Source of the DNA: Pigmentiphaga sp. H8
GTDB lineage: Bacteria; Pseudomonadota; Gammaproteobacteria; Burkholderiales; Burkholderiaceae_B
Direction of reading: 5' to 3'
Assembly: GCF_003854895.1 (NCBI RefSeq)
Contig: NZ_CP033966.1
Span: 1,426,001-1,490,000 of the forward strand
DNA length: 64,000 nt
Part shown: positions 51,409 to 58,576 of the stretch, piece by piece
How the letters are laid out: each line of letters starts with the position of its first letter
Numbering within the stretch: position 1 is the stretch's first letter
Program-made: the position numbers and the translations under genes
The notes under the pieces: model-generated
Told to the model about the DNA's origin: nothing
Seen by the model: only the letters and a program-made list of their open reading frames with translations
Databases searched by the model: none

Positions 51409-52296
51409 TCAAAGCCTGCCAGGGGATGGCGGCAGCAGTCCCATGCGCCGCTTCGCTCGGTGCGCCGAGCCGTTGCGCACGGCCCAGCGCAGCACCGGCG
51501 CGACGCCGCCGATCGCCATGCCGGCGGCACGGACCCGCCAGGCGGGGCGCCGCAACTCCAGCATGTCGGCGGCCCAGCCCGGGAGCAAGGCCGTGCCGGC
51601 TTCCATCATGAACCGGCTGACCGGCCGTGCCAGCGGGCTGACGGCCGGAGGATGGGACAGCAGGATGCGGGCGATTTCGCGGGTGCGGTCGTCGCACACC
51701 AGTTGCGGCCGCATGCGCGCCAGGTAGGCCGCCACTTCCGCGCGCGAGCGTGGGACCTCGCGCGCGCCCAGGCGCAGCGCGATCAGCGCGATCTCGTCGT
51801 AGTAGCGGTCCTGCTCGGCGCCGGACAGCGCGGGATTGCGATGGCGCAGGTGCGCGGCCAGGAAGTTGCTGACCTCGGCCACGTGGACCCAGGTCAGCAG
51901 GTCGGGATCGTCGGCCGCGTAGGGGCGGCCGTCGGGCGCCGTGCCGCGTACCTGTTCATGGATGCCGCGCACGCGCGCGATCAGCCGCTCCGCATCGGCC
52001 GTGGCGGCGTAGGTGGTGCCCGAGATGAACTGGCCGGTCCGGCGCAGGCGGCCCAGCATGTCCTGGCGGAAATTGGAGTGGTCCCAGACGCCGGCCAGCG
52101 CGAGCGGATGCAGCATCTGCATGAGCAGCGCGGCAATGCCGCCGATCAGCATGGAGGTGAAATCCCCGTGCACTTTCCAGCAGGCCGAGTCAGGGCCGAA
52201 CAGGCCGGGATCGCCGCGCGGATGCTCGAAGTCGATGCCGCCCAGCGCCAGTCCGGTCAGGCCCAGGACCTGGGCTTCGATGTGCCTGCGTATCAT
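51409..52296 (-). CDS. MpaB-like/DUF2236 oxygenase-family protein
   Basis: A 295-residue protein of the DUF2236 (MpaB/rubber oxygenase Lcp) family. The recognised pattern starts with a W-x-VHGD, F-x-S-M motif (WKVHGDFTSMLIGGIAALLMQ), continues HPLALAGVWDHSNFRQDMLGRLRRTGQFI, then LTWVHVAEVSNFLAAH. Conserved His residues in this family bind heme b in Lcp-type enzymes. It starts by ATGA overlap with the LysR gene, so the two are co-transcribed and translationally coupled. The substrate is unknown; the family includes latex-cleaving and mycophenolate-pathway oxygenases, so a hydrophobic organic compound is plausible. Confidence 0.82.
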   Translation of the reverse strand: MIRRHIEAQVLGLTGLALGGIDFEHPRGDPGLFGPDSACWKVHGDFTSMLIGGIAALLMQMLHPLALAGVWDHSNFRQDMLGRLRRTGQFISGTTYAATADAERLIARVRGIHEQVRGTAPDGRPYAADDPDLLTWVHVAEVSNFLAAHLRHRNPALSGAEQDRYYDEIALIALRLGAREVPRSRAEVAAYLARMRPQLVCDDRTREIARILLSHPPAVSPLARPVSRFMMEAGTALLPGWAADMLELRRPAWRVRAAGMAIGGVAPVLRWAVRNGSAHRAKRRMGLLPPSPGRL

Positions 52297-53204
52297 GCGC
52301 GGCCCCGCGTGGGCTGGAGGGACGGGGCGTTGCGCTGCATGAGATCGCACAGGTGTTCGGCCGCCGGCGTCATGGGCATCTCGGCGCGCCGGATCAGCAC
52401 GATGTCGGGCGCGGGCAGGTTTTCGCGCACGGCGATCACCTGCAGCGAATCGCGCGTCAGGTCGAATTCCCGCCATTGCACCGGCAGCAGCGCGAGCAGG
52501 TCGCTGTTGGCCAGCGCCACCATCATCGACAGCGCGGTGCGCGCCTGGAGCGCCACGCGCGGCGCGGGCAGGCCGTATTCCTGGAACAGCCGCGCCAGGT
52601 CGTCCTGGTTGTCGTAGTCGGTCGAGGGCAGGGCCCACTCGGCGCCGGCCAGCGCCTTGAGCGAACGCGAGCGCGCCAGCGGATGTCCCTTGCGGCAGAC
52701 CACGGCGCGGGTATTGGAGAACAGCGGTTCGACGATGAAACCGGCCGGCACGGTGCCGGGCGCGGCGCCCAGGTAGAAATCGATGGCGCCGCTGCGCAAC
52801 TGCGATTCGAGGTCGGGGAACAGGCCTTCGATGAGCTGCAGGTACACCTGAGGATAGCGCCGCCGGAAGGCGGGCAGGGCGCGGGGCAGCAGGCCCATGT
52901 GCGGCATGATGGACAAGCCGGCGATGACCGTGCCGGCGCCCGAGCCCTGGGCCTGCGCCAGTTCGTCGCGCGCCCGGCGCAGTTCGTTGACCATGCCGCG
53001 CGCGCGTTCGTGGAACAGCCGCCCGAGCGGCGTCAGGACCATGCCGCGCGCCTGGCGTTCGAACAGCGGCGTGCCCAGTTCCTTTTCCAGGCCGCGCACG
53101 CTGCGGGTGAGCAGCGGCTGCGCCACGCCGAGCCGGCGGGCGGCGGCGCGCAGCCCGCCATGTTCGACGATGGCCACGAGGTCCCGCAGCTGATTGAGTT
53201 TCAT
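52293..53204 (-). CDS. LysR-type transcriptional regulator
   Basis: A 303-residue LysR protein. Residues 1-60 form the winged helix (NQLRDLVAIVEHGGLRAAARRLGVAQPLLTR, SVRGLEKELGTPLFER), and the rest a substrate-binding domain (GSGAGTVIAGLSIMPHMGLLPRALPAFRRRYP). The ATG at 53204 gives the standard N-terminus; the longer open frame upstream covers the operator. It is divergent from the Bug receptor and SDR/ligase operon and shares a 116-base intergenic region holding a clear inverted repeat, so it is the probable activator of that operon. It is also coupled to the DUF2236 gene on its own strand. Confidence 0.93.
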   Translation of the reverse strand: MKLNQLRDLVAIVEHGGLRAAARRLGVAQPLLTRSVRGLEKELGTPLFERQARGMVLTPLGRLFHERARGMVNELRRARDELAQAQGSGAGTVIAGLSIMPHMGLLPRALPAFRRRYPQVYLQLIEGLFPDLESQLRSGAIDFYLGAAPGTVPAGFIVEPLFSNTRAVVCRKGHPLARSRSLKALAGAEWALPSTDYDNQDDLARLFQEYGLPAPRVALQARTALSMMVALANSDLLALLPVQWREFDLTRDSLQVIAVRENLPAPDIVLIRRAEMPMTPAAEHLCDLMQRNAPSLQPTRGRA

Positions 53205-53209
53205 GGATA

Positions 53210-53238
53210 TCAAAATCGAATCACTCGTGGGATTTTGA
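53210..53238. promoter_or_regulatory. LysR operator candidate: TCAAAATC/GATTTTGA inverted repeat
   Basis: TCAAAATC (53210-53217) and GATTTTGA (53231-53238) are exact inverse copies 13 bases apart, with the T-N11-A character of LysR boxes. The site begins 5 bases upstream of the LysR start and ends just before the candidate rightward promoter, as expected for an activator that also represses itself. Confidence 0.55.
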
Positions 53239-53242
53239 CATC

Positions 53243-53272
53243 TTGTCCGTAGCACCGCCACTTTTCTACAGT
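53243..53272 (+). promoter_or_regulatory. Candidate promoter for the Bug/SDR/ligase operon
   Basis: TTGTCC (53243-53248) and TACAGT (53267-53272) are 18 bases apart. The -35 is weak, as is usual at activator-dependent LysR promoters, and lies next to the inverted repeat at 53210-53238. The nearby TTGACA at 53235-53240 lacks a -10 at useful distance. Confidence 0.4.
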
Positions 53273-53320
53273 CACCTCGCGTCCACCAGAAAAACTTGAT
53301 AGCACGCGCAGGAGACAAGC

Positions 53321-54316
53321 ATGCAACGCATCATGGCCTCGGGCCGGCACAGCCGGTTGCTGGCATGGGTGGCAGGGTTCGCCGTCGCCCTGTCGCTGAT
53401 TCAGGATTCAAGGGCCCAGACCTGGCCCGCCAAGCCGGTCAGGATGATCGTGCCGTTCCCGCCCGGGGCCGCGCCCGACGTCGTGGCGCGGTTGATCGCC
53501 GACCGGCTCTCGCACGGCTGGGGACAGCCCGTGTATGTCGAGAACAAGCCCGGCGCCGGGGGCATTCCGGGCATGTCCACGCTGGCGCGGTCCGGCGCCG
53601 ACGGCTACACGGTGGGCTTCGTGCCCGCCGCCGCGGCGGTGCTCACGCCCTTGCTCTACAAGCAGCCGCAGTACGACATGGACCGCGACATCGTGCCCGT
53701 GGCCGCCGTGGGCACGAGCCCCATGATGGTGGTGGTGCCGGGCACGTCGGCCATCCGCTCCATGGCGGACCTGGCGAAGGAAGGGAAGGCCCGGCCGGGC
53801 ACCTTGAATTTCGCGGCGGCGCAGGCCGGATCGGTGCCGCACCTGACCGGCGAGATGCTGGCGCGGGCCGGCGGATTCCAGCTTTTCACCGTGCCCTATG
53901 CCGGCTCGCCCGCCGCCATCAACGCGGTGCTGGCGGGCGAGGCGGCGTTGACCATCGACGGTATCCCCGCCCTGGTCCAGCACGTCAAGGCCGGCAAGAT
54001 GCGGGCCCTGGCGGTGACTTCGCCGCGGCGGCTGCCGGGCCTGGAATCGGTGCCCACGGTGGCCGAGACCTTGCCGGGCTTCGAATCGCTGGGCTGGTTC
54101 GCGTTGTTCGCCCCCACCGGGACGCCCGGCGCGGTGGTCGAGCGCATCAACGCCGACATCAATCGCCTGCTGGACGACAAGGAACTGGTCTCGCGCCTGG
54201 CCGACCTGGGCGTCTACCCCATGCACGGCAGCGCGGCCGATCTCCAGGCCTTCGTGCGGGGCCAGCAGGCGGTCTGGAAGAACACGGTGCAGGAACTGGC
54301 GATCCAGCCCCAGTAG
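53321..54316 (+). CDS. Bug/TctC-family periplasmic solute receptor
   Basis: A 331-residue receptor of the Bug family. The signal peptide ends near LIQDSRAQ, then TWPAKPVRMIVPFPPGAAPD with the family aspartate. The later NKPGAGG, ADGYTVGFV, VPYAGSPAAINAVLAGEA and GWFALFAPTGTPGAVVERI complete the pattern. AGGAGA precedes the ATG. As the first gene of an operon with an SDR, an acyl-AMP ligase and an amidohydrolase, it probably binds the aromatic or related acid these enzymes degrade, and may act in sensing more than transport because no TctA/TctB is adjacent. Confidence 0.92.
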   Translation: MQRIMASGRHSRLLAWVAGFAVALSLIQDSRAQTWPAKPVRMIVPFPPGAAPDVVARLIADRLSHGWGQPVYVENKPGAGGIPGMSTLARSGADGYTVGFVPAAAAVLTPLLYKQPQYDMDRDIVPVAAVGTSPMMVVVPGTSAIRSMADLAKEGKARPGTLNFAAAQAGSVPHLTGEMLARAGGFQLFTVPYAGSPAAINAVLAGEAALTIDGIPALVQHVKAGKMRALAVTSPRRLPGLESVPTVAETLPGFESLGWFALFAPTGTPGAVVERINADINRLLDDKELVSRLADLGVYPMHGSAADLQAFVRGQQAVWKNTVQELAIQPQ

Positions 54317-54351
54317 GCCTGGCCGTCCAATCAACCACGATGGAAATGCAG

Positions 54352-55113
54352 ATGAACGATAGAAGAAAAGCCCTGGTTACCGGCGGGGCGACCGGCATCG
54401 GCCGCAGCGCGGTGCTGGCCCTGGCGCGCGCCGGCTACGACGTGGCGATCAATTACGCCTCCAGCGGGAAGGCCGCCGGCGAAGTGGCCAGCGAGGCGGC
54501 GGCCCTGGGGGCCCGCACCATGCTGCTCCAGTGCGACGTGTCCGACGACGCGGCGGTGCGCCAGATGATGCGGGCCGTCGACGAGCGGTTCGGGCACCTG
54601 GACGCGCTGGTCAACAACGCCGGCACCACCGCGGCCTGGAAGGTCCGGGACCTGGACAGCCTGGACATGGACGAGTGGGACCGCACTTTCGCGGTGAACG
54701 TGCGGGGGCTTTTCCAGGTCACGCGCGCCGCGGTGCCGCTGCTCAGGAAGGGCACGGACCCGGCCATCGTCAACACGGCCAGCATCGTCGGCCTGCGGCC
54801 CGGCCCCCAGCCCTTGCCCTACGCCGCCAGCAAGGCGGCGGTCGTGAACCTGACCAAGACGCTGGCCTGGAACCTGGGGCCGGACATCCGGGTGAACGCC
54901 GTCGCGCCGGGTTGGATGGAGGGCGACTGGATGCAGCGCATGCTGGGCGAGAAGTACGGCGACCTCATGGGCAAGCGCGCCCGCGCCACGCCGCTGCGCC
55001 GCTGCGTGACCGCCGACGACGTGGCCGAGACCATGTTGAACCTGCTGCAATCGAACCGCTTCGTCACCGGCGAGATCGTCGTGATCGACGGCGGCTACAC
55101 CAGCTCGACCTGA
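54352..55113 (+). CDS. Short-chain dehydrogenase/reductase
   Basis: A 253-residue SDR. The cofactor loop is TGGATGIGRSA, then CDVSDDAA, NNAGTTAA, the catalytic Ser in NTASIVGL and Tyr/Lys in YAASKAAVVN, and IVVIDGGYTSS at the end. Asn-Tyr-Ala after the first beta strand suggests NADP(H) or NAD(H) equally. Three ATGs (54340, 54346, 54352) compete; the last gives the usual SDR N-terminus and has GGAAA upstream. Probably oxidises a hydroxyl or reduces a carbonyl on the pathway substrate, or performs dihydrodiol dehydrogenation. The stop is 9 bases before the ligase start. Confidence 0.88.
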   Translation: MNDRRKALVTGGATGIGRSAVLALARAGYDVAINYASSGKAAGEVASEAAALGARTMLLQCDVSDDAAVRQMMRAVDERFGHLDALVNNAGTTAAWKVRDLDSLDMDEWDRTFAVNVRGLFQVTRAAVPLLRKGTDPAIVNTASIVGLRPGPQPLPYAASKAAVVNLTKTLAWNLGPDIRVNAVAPGWMEGDWMQRMLGEKYGDLMGKRARATPLRRCVTADDVAETMLNLLQSNRFVTGEIVVIDGGYTSST

Positions 55114-55122
55114 GGAGGCGCC

Positions 55123-56763
55123 ATGCTCGAAGGATTCGTCCCCTTTCCGCCCGAGTTCGCCCGCCGCTACCGCGAGCGGGGCTACTGGCAGGACCGCTCG
55201 CTGGCCCAGGAATTCGCGCAGGTCTTCGCGCGCCATGCGGACCGGGTGGCCCTGGTCGACGGCGATCGCAGCCATACCTACGCCGACCTGGACCGGCTAA
55301 GCGACAATCTGGCGCTGCACCTGCTGGCGCTGGGGCTGCGGCCGCTGGACCGCGTCGTGCCCACCCTGCCGAACGTGGCCGAATTCGTGATCCTGTATTT
55401 TGCGCTGCAGAAGATCGGCGCCATTCCCATCGCCGCGCTGGTCACTCATCGCTATCTGGAAATCAGCCAGTTCGTCAGGCTGTCGCAGGCGCGCTGCTGC
55501 GTCTATCCGGTATCGCAGGGGGACTTCGCCTTCGGTCCCGTCGTCGACCGCATACAGCAGGAGAACGACTGCCTGCGGCTGCGCCTCGTGCTGGGCCCGG
55601 CCGGGCCCGGGGAGCATTCGCTGGCCGAGCTGATCGAGACGCCGGCCCCCGGCGACCGCGCGGCCCTGCGCGACATCCGCATCGATCCCGAGGACCCCTG
55701 CATCTTCCAGCTGTCGGGCGGCACGACCGGGATTCCCAAGCTGATCCCGCGCACCAACAACGACTACGCCTACAACTCCAAGGTCGCGGCGGAAGTGACC
55801 CGGGTGGACGGCGACTCCGTGCTGCTGCTGGTGCTGCCCATCGCGCACAACCTGCCCTTGGCGTGTCCCGGCATACAGGGCTTCCTGTTCAACGGCGCCA
55901 AGGTGGTGCTGCACGCGAACACCCGTCCGGCCGAGATGTTCGCGCTGATCGAGAAACACCGCGTCACGCACCTGAAGGTGGTGCCGGCGTTGCTGATACG
56001 CCTGATCAACGATCCGGACATCGGGCGCTACGACCTGTCGTCGCTGCGGCTGATCCAGAGCGGCGGCCAGCGCATGCAGCCCGAGGTCCGCTCGCGCACC
56101 CGCCGCCTGATTCCCACCGCGCTGGTGCAGGAGAACTTCGGCATGTCCGAAGGCGTGCTGATGTTCGTGCGCCACGACGACCCCGAGGACGTGCTGATGG
56201 AAACCTGCGGCCGGCCGGTCTGCCCCGACGACGAGATCAGGCTGATCGACGACGAGGGGCGCGAGGTCGGGCCGGGCGAGGTGGGCGAACTGTCCTGCCG
56301 CGGTCCCTACACGCTGCGAGGCTACTTCGGCGTGCCCGAGTACAACGCCAGGCAGTTCACGCCCGACGGCTTCTACCGGTCCGGGGACCTGATGCGCAGG
56401 CATCCCTCGGGCAACTACATCGTCGAGGGCCGCAAGAAGGACCTGATCAACCGCGGCGGCGAGAAGATCAGCGCGGAAGAGATCGAGAACCTGATACTCA
56501 TGCATCCCGCGGTACAGAACGTGGCCTGCGTTCCCATGCCGGATCCCGACATGGGCGAACGCATGTGCGCGTGCGTGGTGCTGAGGGCGGGCGCGTCGCT
56601 GACGCTGCCGGAGCTGGTGGCTTTCCTGAAGGCGCGCGAGATCGCCAAGTTCAAGCTGCCCGAGCGGCTGGAGGTCCTGGACGATTTTCCGGTGTCCACC
56701 TTCGGCAAGGTGTCGAAGAAATCCCTGGCCGAGATGGTGGCATCCCGGGCGGCCGCGGCCTGA
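55123..56763 (+). CDS. Acyl-AMP ligase of the EntE/DhbE (dihydroxybenzoate/salicylate) type
   Basis: A 546-residue adenylating enzyme. It starts with PFPPEFARRYRERGYW, typical of 2,3-dihydroxybenzoate-AMP ligases. The P-loop is LSGGTTGIPKLIPRTNNDY, followed by LPIAHNLPLACPGIQG, the adenine-binding ENFGMSEGVLMFV and the hinge-and-lysine region GRKKDLINRGGEKISAEEIEN. EntE-type ligases activate aryl acids with ATP. There are no NRPS or siderophore genes here; it lies with a Bug receptor, an SDR and an amidohydrolase. I infer a catabolic role, making an aryl-AMP or aryl-CoA, such as in salicylyl-CoA routes. The exact acid is not predictable. Confidence 0.87.
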   Translation: MLEGFVPFPPEFARRYRERGYWQDRSLAQEFAQVFARHADRVALVDGDRSHTYADLDRLSDNLALHLLALGLRPLDRVVPTLPNVAEFVILYFALQKIGAIPIAALVTHRYLEISQFVRLSQARCCVYPVSQGDFAFGPVVDRIQQENDCLRLRLVLGPAGPGEHSLAELIETPAPGDRAALRDIRIDPEDPCIFQLSGGTTGIPKLIPRTNNDYAYNSKVAAEVTRVDGDSVLLLVLPIAHNLPLACPGIQGFLFNGAKVVLHANTRPAEMFALIEKHRVTHLKVVPALLIRLINDPDIGRYDLSSLRLIQSGGQRMQPEVRSRTRRLIPTALVQENFGMSEGVLMFVRHDDPEDVLMETCGRPVCPDDEIRLIDDEGREVGPGEVGELSCRGPYTLRGYFGVPEYNARQFTPDGFYRSGDLMRRHPSGNYIVEGRKKDLINRGGEKISAEEIENLILMHPAVQNVACVPMPDPDMGERMCACVVLRAGASLTLPELVAFLKAREIAKFKLPERLEVLDDFPVSTFGKVSKKSLAEMVASRAAAA

Positions 56764-56782
56764 AAGAAGGAGAGACGCGACC

Positions 56783-57625
56783 ATGCGCATCATCGATTTG
56801 CACTGCTATCCGGGCACGCAGACCTGGATCGACGCCCAGGGCCCTTATGTCGAGGCCCTGGCCACCTACTGGAAGCGGAACTGGGTCGGCAAGCCCGAGG
56901 ACGAGGTCGTGGCCGAATTCGCCGCCGCCGGCGTGGATGCCTGCCTGGTCGCGCTGGACCTGGAGACCACCGTGGCCACGCCGCCCTGCACCAACGAATA
57001 CGTGCACGGCATGTGGAAACGGCATCCCGACCGCATCATCCAGTGCTGGGGCGCGCTCGAGCCCGCCAAGGGCGAAATCGCGATACGCCAGGCTCGCAGG
57101 GCGGTGCGCGAGCTGGGCTTCATGGGCTTTCACTTCCATCCCATCATGCAGCACTTCGCGGTCAACGACACGCGCTACTACCCGCTGTTCGAGGAAATCG
57201 CCTCGCTGGGCTCGGCCGTGATGATAGACGTCGGCACCACCGGCATGGGGGCCGGCCTGCCGGGTGGCATGGGCGCGCGCATACGCCACGCCCATCCGGC
57301 CGCCATCGACGACCTGGCGGCCGATTTTCCCAACCTGAAGATCATCATGGCGCACCCCGGCTGGCCCTGGGTGGACGAGACCACCGCCGTGGCCCTGCAC
57401 AAGGGCAACGTCTATTGGGAGATGTCGGGCTGGGCGCCCAGGCATTTTCCGGGCAATCTCAAGGTCGACATCCGCGGCCGGCTGCAGGACAAGATCATGT
57501 TCGGCAGCGACTATCCCAGCCTGCCGTACGCGCGCATCCTGAAGGAATGGCAGGAACTGGACTACAGCGACACCGTGATGGAGAAGGTCATGCATGGCAA
57601 CGCGGCGCGCGTGCTGGGGCTGTAG
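56783..57625 (+). CDS. Amidohydrolase-family 2 (ACMSD/decarboxylase-like) protein with altered HxH motif
   Basis: A 280-residue TIM-barrel protein of the amidohydrolase-2 family (ACMSD, gamma-resorcylate decarboxylase, and related hydrolases). It opens IIDLHCYPG, where most members have D-x-H-x-H; here the second His is replaced by Tyr, so the usual two-histidine metal site is incomplete. Other ligand candidates are present: GFHFHPIM, IIMAHPGWPW and FGSDYP near the C-terminus. It begins 19 bases after the ligase gene. It may decarboxylate or hydrate an aromatic ring-fission intermediate. Confidence 0.83.
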   Translation: MRIIDLHCYPGTQTWIDAQGPYVEALATYWKRNWVGKPEDEVVAEFAAAGVDACLVALDLETTVATPPCTNEYVHGMWKRHPDRIIQCWGALEPAKGEIAIRQARRAVRELGFMGFHFHPIMQHFAVNDTRYYPLFEEIASLGSAVMIDVGTTGMGAGLPGGMGARIRHAHPAAIDDLAADFPNLKIIMAHPGWPWVDETTAVALHKGNVYWEMSGWAPRHFPGNLKVDIRGRLQDKIMFGSDYPSLPYARILKEWQELDYSDTVMEKVMHGNAARVLGL

Positions 57626-57673
57626 GCCGGCGGGCATGTTTTCTGCTGGAAGGGGACGTTTCAGGAGATCGAC

Positions 57674-58102
57674 ATGAAGCGTTCCATTACGGCAAGCATC
57701 CTGCTCAGCCTCGGCATGGTCCTGACGGCGCCGCTGGCCCTGGCGCAGACAAGTTCGGGGACCGGTAACGGCCAGAAGAGCGGCAACGGCCAGAGCGGCG
57801 GCAGCAACGCGCCCAGCGGCTCCAGCTCCGACAGCCCGACCCGGGGCAGCACCAACAGCGGGCCGTCCGGTTCGTCGGGTAACGCCCAGGACAGCGGCTC
57901 GTCCCCCGGCAAGCAGGGCCAGGGTACCGGCAGCGCGGGCTATCCGGGCAGCACGACCCAGGGCGGCGCGCAGAACCAGCCGCCCAACCGGGGCGCCACG
58001 GGCTCGGGCTCCGGCGGGCGCGATCCCTCCACCGGGACGGAGTCTTCCGGAGCCGGAGACCGTTCCGGTTCGCGCAACAGCGGCAGCGGGCTGCTGCGTT
58101 AG
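57674..58102 (+). CDS. Gly/Ser/Asn-rich secreted low-complexity protein
   Basis: A 142-residue protein with a signal peptide (ITASILLSLGMVLTAPLALAQ) followed by about 118 residues of nearly only Gly, Ser, Asn, Thr, Pro and Gln, with no cysteine. It looks intrinsically disordered. AGGAGA is present before the start. It lies 48 bases after the amidohydrolase gene and is followed by a hairpin, upstream of the czc genes. It is probably periplasmic or surface-located; no function can be assigned. Confidence 0.7.
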   Translation: MKRSITASILLSLGMVLTAPLALAQTSSGTGNGQKSGNGQSGGSNAPSGSSSDSPTRGSTNSGPSGSSGNAQDSGSSPGKQGQGTGSAGYPGSTTQGGAQNQPPNRGATGSGSGGRDPSTGTESSGAGDRSGSRNSGSGLLR

Positions 58103-58111
58103 GGCCGCGAC

Positions 58112-58137
58112 ACGCCGCCGCAGGCACGCGGTGGCGT
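58112..58137. promoter_or_regulatory. Hairpin/palindrome upstream of czcI
   Basis: ACGCCGCCGC (58112-58121) pairs with GCGGTGGCGT (58128-58137) with one G-T wobble and a 6-base loop. It can end transcripts from the Gly/Ser-rich gene or, as it lies just upstream of the czcI -10 box, serve as an operator in place of a -35. Confidence 0.45.
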
Positions 58138-58144
58138 CAGCAGC

Positions 58145-58150
58145 TACAAT
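58145..58150 (+). promoter_or_regulatory. -10 box of czcI, suggesting a leaderless start
   Basis: TACAAT (58145-58150) ends 6 bases before the czcI ATG (58157), so transcription would begin at or next to the start codon. No Shine-Dalgarno sequence lies there, and no good -35 is found at 16-18 bases; the region may need an activator such as CzcR. Confidence 0.45.
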
Positions 58151-58156
58151 GCCCCG

Positions 58157-58501
58157 ATGCGCCGCCTGTTCATCCTGCTGCTGCTTGCCTTCCTGCCGTT
58201 CCAGTTCACCTGGGCAGCGGCGGCGGGCTATTGCCAGCACGAAACCGGCAAGGTGGCCCAGGCGCACTTCGGCCACCACGAACACGTCCATCAGGACACC
58301 GGCGACAAGGGCGACGCCAAGAAAGCGGTGCATCCCGACTGCGTGGTCTGCCACATGATCGCGTTGCAGGCCGTCCTGGCCGGCACCCCGGACCTGCCCA
58401 AGGCCGGCATCGCCCATGCCCATCCTCCCGCGCCGCCCGCCTTCCTGGCGGCGGCGCCCGTCTCGCTGCCCGAACGCCCCCAGTGGCGCGCGCTCGCCTA
58501 G
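58157..58501 (+). CDS. czcI: CzcI-like periplasmic metal-resistance protein
   Basis: A 114-residue protein with a signal peptide (RRLFILLLLAFLPFQFTWA), then AAGYCQHETG, HFGHHEHVHQD with many His, and HPDCVVCHMIALQAVL. The start RRLFI..LAFLPFQFTWA followed by YCQHE is the CzcI pattern of Cupriavidus metallidurans, where it lies before czcCBA and affects the zinc, cobalt and cadmium response. Four His and two Cys clusters can bind metal. It is probably a periplasmic metal-binding regulator or chaperone. It has no ribosome site and may be leaderless. A stem-loop follows it, before czcC. Confidence 0.85.
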   Translation: MRRLFILLLLAFLPFQFTWAAAAGYCQHETGKVAQAHFGHHEHVHQDTGDKGDAKKAVHPDCVVCHMIALQAVLAGTPDLPKAGIAHAHPPAPPAFLAAAPVSLPERPQWRALA

Positions 58502-58502
58502 C

Positions 58503-58544
58503 CGGCGAGACGCAGCCGTTCCCCCCGCTACTTTCGTCTCGCCG
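58503..58544 (+). promoter_or_regulatory. Intercistronic stem-loop between czcI and czcC
   Basis: CGGCGAGACG (58503-58512) pairs exactly with CGTCTCGCCG (58535-58544), with 22 loop bases. It begins 2 bases after the czcI stop. It may partly terminate, attenuate or stabilise the transcript, so that czcI and czcCBA levels differ. Confidence 0.5.
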
Positions 58545-58576
58545 AATTCACGGAACCGTTTTCCAGGTGCAATTCG

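Noticed and set aside
53235..53240. Consensus TTGACA as -35 of the receptor operon
   Set aside because: No usable -10 lies 15-19 bases downstream; it overlaps the inverted repeat, so operator use is likelier.
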